Shown here piece by piece: positions 8,944 through 16,082 of a DNA stretch of 64,000 bases. Below the pieces are notes generated by a model. That model had not been told where the DNA came from. It saw only the letters and a program-made list of their open reading frames with translations, and did no database searches. The DNA is from CAYJLC01 sp964370735 (GTDB lineage Bacteria; Bacillota; Clostridia; Oscillospirales; Butyricicoccaceae): positions 1-64,000 of the forward strand of contig CAYJLC010000005.1 in NCBI GenBank assembly GCA_964370735.1, written 5' to 3'. Each line of letters opens with the position of its first letter. Within the stretch, counting starts at the first letter, position 1. The position numbers and the translations under genes are program-made.

Positions 8944-10023
8944 TCACTCCAAAATTTTTCCGTTTTGAATATTTATAAAATTGCCATCTAGCCCAATTTT
9001 TTGTGGCGAAGTAATGATAATTTGACCAGTTTTTATTTGATTTAATACATAATCTTGCCTTTTTTCATCAAGTTCGGACAAAACATCGTCTAAAATTAGA
9101 ATAGGCATAGAATTTGTGTCTTTTAAAAACAGCTCTTTGACAGCGAATTTTAAACTTAAAACAACAGAGCGAATTTGTCCTTGAGAGGCGTATTCTCGAG
9201 CGTTGTTTCCATTTATGAAAAATGAGATATCGTCTTTATGACAACCGACTAAACACGATTTAGCCATTAACTCATTTTTGTGATAATTTTTAAAGATTTC
9301 GACATATTCTTCGTAGTTTTGCGATATCGAAAGTGATGGATTTGTGAGTTTGGTATTGTATAGAATTTCAAGATTTTCCAAACTCCCCGAAATATCATTA
9401 TACACTATTTTAGCATCTTTTTCAAGTGTTATTAAGAAATTAGCTCGCATAAAAGAAATTTCCGCAGACAGCCTTGCTAACGCCTCGTTATAATCAAAAA
9501 CAAGGTCTTTCATATAGCTATCTTCACTTTTTAAAACGTGCAGTTTTTGCTTTAAATATTTCGAGTAATCGCTAATGAGTTTTGCATATTTTGGTCTAAA
9601 TTGAACCAATGTGTCGTTTAAAAATTTTCGACGTATTTCAGGAGAAGATTTTATTAAAAATAAATCGTCAGGGCAAAAAATAATTGTTTTAATTTTGCCT
9701 AAAAGTTCATTTTTTGACTTATATTTAACTGCATTTAGCGATATTTGATGCTTATTTGGTTGCAAAAAATCATATTTTAATTTATAATCTCTGTCGTTTA
9801 CAAATTCACATTCAATATGAAAATCATTGCAATCAAAATTTATAAGTTCTTTTGTTTTAGAAGTACGAAAAGATTTAAAATTTGATAAAAAACCTATACT
9901 TTCTACAATATTTGTCTTCCCAGAAGCATTAAAACCATAAATTATATTCACATTTTCAGATAAATTAATCGAAACTTCGTCTAAATTACGAAAATTCTTT
10001 AAATACAATTTTTTGATATACAC
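8944..10023 (-). CDS. recF: DNA replication and repair protein RecF
   Basis: SMC-like ATPase that helps load RecA at single-strand gaps. The N-terminus 'YIKKLYLKNFRN' is typical, followed by a Walker A of the form GFNASGKTN (about residues 31-39). The C-terminal part has the ABC-type Walker B 'ILILDDVLSELD'. I choose the GTG at 10021-10023 as start because a strong site (GGCAGGAG) lies just before it; an ATG 21 bases further upstream lacks one. This gives 359 residues, near the usual 360-370. The order dnaN-S4-recF-remB is conserved. Confidence 0.93.
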   Translation of the reverse strand: MYIKKLYLKNFRNLDEVSINLSENVNIIYGFNASGKTNIVESIGFLSNFKSFRTSKTKELINFDCNDFHIECEFVNDRDYKLKYDFLQPNKHQISLNAVKYKSKNELLGKIKTIIFCPDDLFLIKSSPEIRRKFLNDTLVQFRPKYAKLISDYSKYLKQKLHVLKSEDSYMKDLVFDYNEALARLSAEISFMRANFLITLEKDAKIVYNDISGSLENLEILYNTKLTNPSLSISQNYEEYVEIFKNYHKNELMAKSCLVGCHKDDISFFINGNNAREYASQGQIRSVVLSLKFAVKELFLKDTNSMPILILDDVLSELDEKRQDYVLNQIKTGQIIITSPQKIGLDGNFINIQNGKILE

Positions 10024-10050
10024 AAAATCTCCTGCCCGTCGCATTAACGA

Positions 10051-10266
10051 CTATATTATTTCAATTTCTTCGTTTATAGGCTCTAAAACGCGAATTTTAT
10101 CGCCTTTTCTAATTTTTTTTCCACGCATAGTGCAAATTTCATCGTTAACAAGCACAAGTTCGCTTAAAATTATGTTTTTAGCATCGCCACCTGTCATAAC
10201 AACATTAGCAAATTTTAGCAAACTATCTAGCTTTATAAATTCTGTTTTAATAGAAATTTTAATCAT
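10051..10266 (-). CDS. yaaA: S4-domain RNA-binding protein, YaaA type
   Basis: A 71-residue S4-fold protein ('LDSLLKFANVVMTGGDAKNII', 'VLVNDEICTMRGKKIRKGD') of the family always found between dnaN and recF in Bacillota. It probably binds structured RNA such as rRNA; its precise role is not settled. It overlaps the end of dnaN by 8 bases, so the two are translationally coupled. Confidence 0.88.
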   Translation of the reverse strand: MIKISIKTEFIKLDSLLKFANVVMTGGDAKNIILSELVLVNDEICTMRGKKIRKGDKIRVLEPINEEIEII

Positions 10267-11362
10267 TAGTTTTCAACCTCACTGGTAGTATTAAATAAGT
10301 GAATTTTTCGCTGTCATCGGTAATAATTAAAGGACTTAATGAGCCTTTGAAGCATAAATTTGCCTTTTCAACCGGACACGCAGACAAAGCATCACTTAAA
10401 TATTTGTTATTAAAACCGATTTCAAAATCTTCAGATTCGCCATCAAAATTGAATTCATCATACGATTTACCTAAAGTTGTGATACAAGAAAGCTTTAAAA
10501 CATTGTTTTCAAACTTAAATCTCACTGGTGTTTTTGATTGGTCTGAGATTAAAAGTGAAACTCTATCGATAGCCTGACGTAATTTTGTTGTGTTACAATT
10601 AATTACGCTTGTAAATTCAGAAGGAATTGATTTTTTATAGTCTAAAAAGTCCCCTTCTAAAAGTCTTGTTGTTAAAGTTGTGTTCGAGGCATCGAATAAA
10701 ATATTATGCGAATCTATATAAATTGTAATTTCTTGGTCGTCAGAAATGATTTTTTCAAGTTCGATTAATGCATTTCCTGGAATTACAAATGATAATTTTT
10801 CTGTTGTAGGGTTTGAAATTTCTTCTTTTCTTAAAGCAAGACGGAAACCATCGACTGTTACAACTGTTAATAAATTATTTTCGATTTCAAATAAAAATCC
10901 TGTATGAATTAATTTCGATTCATTATCAGATTTTGCAAATTTTGTTTCTAAAATTAAATTTTTAAGTTTGCTACCTTCGATAGTAAAATTGTCTTTTGCA
11001 TTAATTGTTGGAAAAGAAGGAAATTCGCTATCATCTATCGCTGTTAAATCAAAGATAGATTTATCACAAGAAATTTGAACAGAAAAATTTTCGTTTATAG
11101 TAATTAATATTTCGTTATCAGGAAGTTTTCTTAAAATATCTGATAATAATTTTGCATTAATTAAAAACGAACCTTTCTCATAAATGTTTGCATCGATTGT
11201 GCATTTAATTCCTGTCGATAAATCATGAGCCGATATAGTAATGTTTTCATCTGCGTTAATATGGAAGCATTCTAAAGCTGGGATTGTTGATTTATTTGAA
11301 ACTGCTTTAATAGCAGAATTAACAGCATTAAGTAAAATATTTTTTTCGCAAGCGAATTTCAT
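10259..11362 (-). CDS. dnaN: DNA polymerase III sliding clamp (beta subunit)
   Basis: The 367-residue beta clamp, with the three-domain clamp fold and a start typical of the family (MKFACEKNILLNAVN). It encircles DNA and tethers the replicative polymerase and repair factors. The C-terminus 'YLILPVRL' corresponds to the conserved ending that closes the protein-binding pocket. A purine-rich site (AGGAGG) precedes the ATG. It is downstream of dnaA on the same strand, but separated from it by DnaA boxes and a repeat array. Confidence 0.97.
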   Translation of the reverse strand: MKFACEKNILLNAVNSAIKAVSNKSTIPALECFHINADENITISAHDLSTGIKCTIDANIYEKGSFLINAKLLSDILRKLPDNEILITINENFSVQISCDKSIFDLTAIDDSEFPSFPTINAKDNFTIEGSKLKNLILETKFAKSDNESKLIHTGFLFEIENNLLTVVTVDGFRLALRKEEISNPTTEKLSFVIPGNALIELEKIISDDQEITIYIDSHNILFDASNTTLTTRLLEGDFLDYKKSIPSEFTSVINCNTTKLRQAIDRVSLLISDQSKTPVRFKFENNVLKLSCITTLGKSYDEFNFDGESEDFEIGFNNKYLSDALSACPVEKANLCFKGSLSPLIITDDSEKFTYLILPVRLKTND

Positions 11363-11410
11363 AAATTCCTCCTAAATAATAAATATAAAAATAGTAGTAG
11401 TAATAGAGCG

Positions 11411-11560
11411 ACTAACTCTGTGGAAAACTCGATTTTTTTGCCATTTTTCTTTGGTTTAATCAGTGTTTGCAGTTTTCCTAAATGTTTTCAAAAGTCTGTG
11501 GATAACTTTTAGAGTTTTCACAAGCAAATTTTTCTTAAAAGTTTTCCACAGGTTATGCCT
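11411..11560. other. Probable part of oriC: DnaA-box cluster
   Basis: Between dnaA and dnaN there is one perfect DnaA box, TGTGGATAA (11497-11505), with near matches TGTGGAAAA (11419-11427), TTTTCACAA (11515-11523) and TTTTCCACA (11542-11550). The setting is A+T-rich with T-rich runs. Origins of Bacillota carry box clusters beside dnaA, so this is probably the downstream half. I found no comparable perfect box upstream of dnaA. Confidence 0.65.
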
Positions 11561-11637
11561 GTTGATTTAACAGTCTTTTGTTGATAGTTAGGTGTATCAG
11601 CTATTTGTGGTTTTTGATAATTTTCGTATGAAACATT

Positions 11638-12405
11638 GCAAAGCAAATAGCTTGTAGGTACTATCGACTGATTTGCTTTATATGGGGAACGGTTACGTTA
11701 CTTGCCAATAGCAGCAAGTAACCAAATGCCATTCAAGGCGTTCCCCCTTGAAAATCTCCCTTTGCTCGGACTGACGAACATTTTGAAGGTATTTGTCTAA
11801 CCCNNNNNNNNNNNNNNNNNNNNNNNNNNNNNNNNNNNNNNNNNNNNNNNNNNNNNNNNNNNNNNNNNNNNNNNNNNNNNNNNNNNNNNNNNNNNNNNNN
11901 NNNTTTGAAGGTATTTGTCTAACCCTTCGGGGTGGATTGCCGACGGCTTAAGCCTGTTTGGTGTGGTTTCTGAGAATTTCGTCTGAAATATGGCGAAGCC
12001 AATAGCGTGAACGTCAGGTTCTGAAAATCTCCCTTTGCTCGGACTGACGAACATTTTGAAGGTATTTGTCTAACCCTTCGGGGTGGATTGCCGACGGCTT
12101 AAGCCTGTTAGGCGTGGTTTCTGAGAATTTCGTCTGAAATATGGCGAAGCAAATAGCTTGTAGGTACTATCGACTGATTTGCTTTATATGGGGAACGGTT
12201 ACGTTACTTGCCAATAGCAGCAAGTAACCAAATGCCATTCAAGGCGTTCCCCCTTGAAAATCTCCCTTTGCTTGGACAGACGAACATTTTGAAGGTATTT
12301 GTCTAACCCTTCGGGGTGATTTGCCGACGGCTTAAGCCTGTTAGGCGTGGTTTCTGAGAATTTTCGCCTGAAATATGGCGAAGCCAATAGCGTGAACGTC
12401 AGGTT
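11638..12405. repeat. Tandem repeat array between dnaA and the DnaA boxes
   Basis: Composite array. A segment starting 'TTTGAAGGTATTTGTCTAAC' occurs at about 11782, 11903, 12055 and 12288. Three of these copies continue into 'CTTCGGGGTG...GCCGACGGCTTAAGCCTG'; the first is cut by the gap. A longer segment from 'AAATAGCTTGTAGGTAC' through 'CAAGGCGTTCCCCCTTG' occurs at 11645 and 12151. Copies of 'GTGAACGTCAGGTTCT' occur near 12008 and 12392. The array ends exactly at the dnaA stop codon. Frames read across it are not genes. Confidence 0.9.
11804..11903. other. Assembly gap (100 N)
   Basis: Exactly 100 N, the conventional placeholder for a gap of unknown size. It lies inside the repeat array, which explains why assembly failed. 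The number of repeat units, and so the real dnaA-dnaN distance, is unknown. Confidence 0.98.
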
Positions 12406-13695
12406 CTAGATATTTCGTATGTTTTTCTTAAGGTCATCGATAATATTTTTCATATCACTAGTTGATGTTAGATATTCTTCGATTTTGTTAATTGAGTGCA
12501 AAACAGTCGAATGATCGCGTTCAAAAACTTTTCCGATTTCTGGCAGAGAATAATTTGTAAGATGACGAACAAGATACATAGCAACTTGCCTTGGTTGAAC
12601 CATTTCTCTAGAACGATTTGCAGAAGAAAGCTTGTCTGCTGAAATATTATAGTATTTAGCAACTTCTTTCATAATTAAATCTGGTGTCGGATTAAGCCCT
12701 GGGCTTTCTTTATAAACATCACGAATTGCCTCCTCGGCAAGCTCGCTTGTAATAGGTTTTCCCATAAGCTCATTTAGTGCTTTCATTTTTTTAACAGTGC
12801 CTTCAAGTTGTCTAACATTTGAATTAATAGATTTTGCAATATAATCACAAATTGCAGGCGGGATAAAAAAGTCTAGTTGTTGCAGTTTTGCATTAATGAT
12901 TGCAAGTCTAGTTTCATAATCCGGTGGTTGAATGTCGGCAAGTAAACCCCATTCAAAACGAGTTTTTAATCTATCCTCTAAAGTATTAATTTCTTTAGGA
13001 GGCCTGTCCGAAGTTAATACGATTTGTTTATTTGATTCATAAAGAGCATTAAAAGTGTGGAAAAATTCCTCTTGCGTACGTTCTTTTCCTGCTACAAACT
13101 GAATATCATCGACAAGCAGTAAATCTGCCATACGATATTTATTTCTAAAAGACTGAACATCTCCCTCACCGATTGCAGCAACCAGTTCGTTTGTAAAATC
13201 TTCGCCTTTTATATAAATTATTTTAGAACTCTCATCATTATTTTTGATGACAGTTGAAATTGCATTAAGTAAATGGGTTTTTCCAAGTCCTGAACCACCA
13301 TAAATAAATAGTGGATTATAGGTTTTTGCTGGGTTTTTTGATACTGCAATAGCTGCAGCATGAGCAAATTTATTTGAAGAACCAACGACGAAATTTGCAA
13401 AAGTATAGTCGTCAGAATAACTTTTTTTTGTTTGGTTTGTTTGTGGTTCTGCCATGGTTTTTATAATAACTTCGATTTCTGACGAAAAAAGTTCTCTAAA
13501 AACTTCTGAAATAGTGCCTAAAAATTTAGATTCTAATACTTCTTTTTTAACATTGTTTGGTGTTGACAAAACTAATGTATTCCCATTGAAGCTAATTGGT
13601 TTTAAGTCATTAAACCATGCAAGCATCGCTGTTGGGTGAAGTTTTTCTGATAAAATAGGCAGGGCAGTTTCCCAAACTTCTATGGCTGAGTTCAT
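12406..13695 (-). CDS. dnaA: Chromosomal replication initiator DnaA
   Basis: AAA+ initiator that binds DnaA boxes and opens the origin. Domain I spans residues 1-80 and a short domain II follows to about 95. Domain III has Walker A GGSGLGKT (133-140) and Walker B 'LLVDDIQF'. The domain IV DNA-binding signature is 'ERDHSTVLHSINKIEEY' near the C-terminus. At 429 residues it is slightly short because domain II is small. A clear sigma-A promoter lies upstream and AAAGGAGG precedes the ATG. Its TAG stop directly abuts the repeat array. Confidence 0.97.
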   Translation of the reverse strand: MNSAIEVWETALPILSEKLHPTAMLAWFNDLKPISFNGNTLVLSTPNNVKKEVLESKFLGTISEVFRELFSSEIEVIIKTMAEPQTNQTKKSYSDDYTFANFVVGSSNKFAHAAAIAVSKNPAKTYNPLFIYGGSGLGKTHLLNAISTVIKNNDESSKIIYIKGEDFTNELVAAIGEGDVQSFRNKYRMADLLLVDDIQFVAGKERTQEEFFHTFNALYESNKQIVLTSDRPPKEINTLEDRLKTRFEWGLLADIQPPDYETRLAIINAKLQQLDFFIPPAICDYIAKSINSNVRQLEGTVKKMKALNELMGKPITSELAEEAIRDVYKESPGLNPTPDLIMKEVAKYYNISADKLSSANRSREMVQPRQVAMYLVRHLTNYSLPEIGKVFERDHSTVLHSINKIEEYLTSTSDMKNIIDDLKKNIRNI

Positions 13696-13734
13696 TAAAA
13701 AATACCTCCTTTAAAAAATTGTGTACACTAAAAT

Positions 13735-13763
13735 ATAATACCATATTTTAAGAAAAAAAGCAA
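13735..13763 (-). promoter_or_regulatory. Sigma-A promoter of dnaA
   Basis: On the minus strand: -35 TTGCTT, 17-base spacer, -10 TATTAT, ending about 40 bases before the dnaA start. Confidence 0.7.
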
Positions 13764-13879
13764 TTAAAATTATATTAATATCGCGAAAAAATTAATTCTT
13801 TTAAAGAAATTTATTTTAAGATTTAAAAGCTTTTTTTAATGCACAAAGTTTTAAACAGGGTGTTTATAAAAAACGTCGA

Positions 13880-13912
13880 AAAAAAAGCCCGTCTTTAAAA
13901 ACGAGCTTTAGT
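13880..13912 (-). terminator. Terminator of the 85-aa gene
   Basis: AAAGCCCGT and ACGAGCTTT pair around CTTTAAAA with one C-A mismatch. A T run follows on the minus strand. It separates the 85-aa gene from dnaA. Confidence 0.7.
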
Positions 13913-13923
13913 TAATTTAGAGA

Positions 13924-14181
13924 TTAACCTGTATATATAATTTGCTTTAAAGCAATTTTTTCCGCAGCTAAATATTTGTCACCGTCAATTTTAATAGATG
14001 TAATTAGTTTATTAATTAATGCATAAACACGAGTATTCATTTCTGTTGCAATTTTAATAATAGCATTGTCACTTAGCGATGTAAATAAGTCTTTATTTGT
14101 TGATTTCACGTGATAAATCCAGTAAATTCCGTATCTACCTACTTCCTTCTCTAAATTTTCGCTCGGTATAATATTACTCAT
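13924..14181 (-). CDS. Small hypothetical protein (85 aa)
   Basis: A soluble 85-residue protein starting 'MSNIIPSENLEKEVGRYG', with a predicted helical C-terminal half. RBS AAAGGACGG lies before the ATG and a terminator follows, so it forms its own unit upstream of dnaA. I recognise no domain. The usual neighbour upstream of dnaA in Bacillota, rpmH, is not here. Confidence 0.6.
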   Translation of the reverse strand: MSNIIPSENLEKEVGRYGIYWIYHVKSTNKDLFTSLSDNAIIKIATEMNTRVYALINKLITSIKIDGDKYLAAEKIALKQIIYTG

Positions 14182-14313
14182 AAAAGCCGTCCTTTCTTAA
14201 AGTGTATGTATATGTTTTTTAGTATATTTATATTATAGAGTTTTAATTTGAAGTATTTGTGATATATTATAAACAAATCCTAAATTAATTCTTAAAAAAT
14301 TCATATTTAAGGG

Positions 14314-14342
14314 TTGAAATTTAAAAAAATATGTGATAAAAT
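14314..14342 (+). promoter_or_regulatory. Sigma-A promoter of the 84-aa gene
   Basis: TTGAAA (14314-14319), 17-base spacer, TAAAAT (14337-14342). Confidence 0.65.
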
Positions 14343-14379
14343 ATATATGAATAATTGTATCTTTAAGGAGGGCTTATTT

Positions 14380-14634
14380 ATGGAAAATTGTTCAACTTTT
14401 GAAAAAGTATCTATGTTTTATGCAGTAACTGTCGATAGCATTATGGACAGGGTGAAAAACTTTACTGTATTTGATTTCGCTATTATGAAAATTTGCCTAT
14501 CATTTACTGGTATGATTATAGGCGTTATTTTTAGCAAAAATCTAAAAAAATGCTTACCATTTTTAACTATCGTAGCAATAGCATCTTATGGCTATATGCT
14601 TTTCAAAATGTTTATCGAAAAAGAAAAAAACTAA
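14380..14634 (+). CDS. Small membrane protein (84 aa)
   Basis: Two hydrophobic segments at about residues 34-53 and 58-77 are joined by a short basic loop ('SKNLKKC'), with a basic C-terminal tail ('EKEKN'). I place the start at 14380 because AAGGAGGG precedes it. A frame extending upstream would run through the promoter. The family is not recognised. It has its own promoter and lies just upstream of the T-box leader. Confidence 0.6.
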   Translation: MENCSTFEKVSMFYAVTVDSIMDRVKNFTVFDFAIMKICLSFTGMIIGVIFSKNLKKCLPFLTIVAIASYGYMLFKMFIEKEKN

Positions 14635-14644
14635 TATTTAAAAA

Positions 14645-14872
14645 ACTATGAAAAAGAAGAGTAACTTATATTTATCCTTTAGAGAGAAAGTGGTTGGTGC
14701 AAACTTTCGTTTAAATTAAGTGAAGGTAGCTTTGGAGTTTTGTTTCTGAGAAATATAAATTAGGAAACAACGTATTTCTGCGTTAAAGATTACGAGTGGA
14801 CGAGTTTTCGTCAATTCAGGTGGTACCGCGGTTTTAATCGTCCTGTGTTTTAATACACAGGGCGTTTTTTTA
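14645..14872 (+). ncRNA. T-box leader, probably valine-tRNA-responsive
   Basis: Stem I is recognisable by AGAGAG and GGTTGGTGCAAAC. The antiterminator carries the T-box AGGTGGTACCGCGG (14818-14831), followed by a terminator hairpin CGTCCTGTGT/ACACAGGGCG and seven T. The TGGT in the bulge would pair with an ACCA tRNA end, matching a discriminator A. A plausible specifier is GTA at 14726-14728 (GTT a few bases later is an alternative); both are valine codons. With valS as the only synthetase gene downstream, this is probably its leader, although about 1.2 kb and two small genes now intervene. Confidence 0.88.
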
Positions 14873-14892
14873 AAAAAATTTAGGAGGAAATT

Positions 14893-15180
14893 ATGGCTAT
14901 ATCAACATCAAGCAGTGTATCTGCAAGTGCTACTTATAATGGTGGCAAGGTTTCAGGCACAATGACTTTCACAGAGGAATTCATTAAATTTAGACCAAAT
15001 CAAGTAACAGGAAAACACCCAGAAGTAAAAATCCCTTATTCAAAAATATTCGATGCAGAAGTCTTTAAATTTATAATTTTAAGCACATCTATTAAAATTA
15101 TTGATACTGATAAAAATGTTTATGTATTTAATACAATGAGTGCTGGTGGAATTATGAAATTCCTACACAATAAATTTTAG
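14893..15180 (+). CDS. Small hypothetical protein (95 aa), possibly PH/GRAM-like
   Basis: First gene after the T-box terminator; RBS AGGAGG lies 5 bases before ATG. The product is beta-rich ('GKVSGTMTFTEEFIKFRP', 'KIPYSKIFDAEVF', 'SIKIIDTDKNVYVF') and ends with a short helix. This pattern resembles PH/GRAM-type small domains, but the match is only by appearance. The TAG stop directly abuts a dispersed repeat. As it lies between T-box and valS it may be expressed under valine-tRNA control. Confidence 0.55.
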   Translation: MAISTSSSVSASATYNGGKVSGTMTFTEEFIKFRPNQVTGKHPEVKIPYSKIFDAEVFKFIILSTSIKIIDTDKNVYVFNTMSAGGIMKFLHNKF

Positions 15181-15282
15181 TCGGTTGCACCGACAAGCAG
15201 TCAGTCACTAGCAGTGACAGGCAATTAAAAGCCTCCTTTTAAAAGGAGGTGGCAACCAAAGGTTGACGGAGGATTTAACACA
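15181..15282. repeat. Dispersed intergenic repeats
   Basis: Begins with CGGTTGCACCGACA directly after a stop codon. Then come a small hairpin (CAGTCACTAGCAGTGACAG) and the block 'GCCTCCTTTTAAAAGGAGG' with 'AAAGGTTGACGGAGGATTT'. The last block recurs at about 15407 and 15988. Confidence 0.8.
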
Positions 15283-15502
15283 AAATAAAAAAATAAACCC
15301 ACATCAATTCGTAGGGGACGACGCCCTCGGCGTCCCGTAATAAAAAAACACACAAATCACCCGTCGACTAACGCCGACACCCTCTTTACTAAAGAGGGCA
15401 AGTAAAAGCCTCCTTTTAAAAGGAGGTGGCAACTAAAGGTTGACGGAGGATTTAACACAAAATTAAAAATAAACCCACAACGGTGGGAAGGAGATAAAAA
15501 TG
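15283..15502 (+). repeat. Direct repeat copy 1 (about 220 bp)
   Basis: Includes 'GTAGGGGACGACGCCCTCGG', 'CACCCGTCGACTAACGCC', the 'GCCTCCTTTTAAAAGGAGG' hairpin block and the leader 'CCCACAACGGTGGGAAGGAG' with the start codon. It is nearly identical to 15860-16082, so the 121-aa gene and valS have the same 5' leader and ribosome binding site. Confidence 0.9.
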
Positions 15503-15865
15503 GAACGCAAATATTATTTTGGCAGTATGATTATCTCAGGTGTTTTAACCATAGTAATTACAATTATACTGATAAATACTAATTTTCATATTATTAGTGG
15601 ATTAGCACTTTTCTTTGGTATTTTGCTTATAATGCATGGAATTTTAATGTGTCTAGGCATAGACCTATATCCGAAAGGAAGGCATAATTTTTCTAAAAAA
15701 AGTAAAATCATATTAGGAATAGCTATGAGTATGCAAGGTGTTTTATGGTGTTTTATGTCTTTTACCAATTATACAAAAGAAATTTTACCAATAATTTTAT
15801 CAATGTTACCAGTAATTATAATTGAAATTACAATAAGAATAGTAGAGCGAAAAAGAATAAAATAA
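15500..15865 (+). CDS. Small membrane protein (121 aa) bracketed by direct repeats
   Basis: Four hydrophobic segments (about residues 5-27, 30-51, 70-88 and 95-112) with basic ends ('RKRIK'), so an integral membrane protein. No family is recognised. The leader GTGGGAAGGAGATAAAA before the ATG is the same as that of valS. The gene lies between two 220-bp direct repeats, which suggests it arrived by, or is bounded by, a duplication. Homologous recombination between the repeats would delete it. Confidence 0.6.
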   Translation: MERKYYFGSMIISGVLTIVITIILINTNFHIISGLALFFGILLIMHGILMCLGIDLYPKGRHNFSKKSKIILGIAMSMQGVLWCFMSFTNYTKEILPIILSMLPVIIIEITIRIVERKRIK

Positions 15866-16082
15866 AAAAATAAACCCATATCAATTCGTAGGGGACGACG
15901 CCCTCGGCGTCCCGTAATAAAAAATACACACAAATCACCCGTCGACTAACGCCGACACCCTCTTTACTAAAGATGGCAATATAAAAGCCTCCTTTTAAAA
16001 GGAAGTGTCAACCAAAGGTTGACGGAGGATTTAACACAAAATAAAAAAATAAACCCACAACGGTGGGAAGGAGATAAAAATG
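15860..16082 (+). repeat. Direct repeat copy 2 (about 220 bp)
   Basis: Same blocks in the same order as 15283-15502, differing at a few positions (for example AAAGATGGC for AAAGAGGGC). It ends at the valS start codon. Confidence 0.9.

Noticed and set aside
11797..12387. Open frames across the oriC repeat array (85 and 62 codons)
   Set aside because: They read through tandem non-coding repeats and, in one case, through N bases; no ribosome binding site fits.
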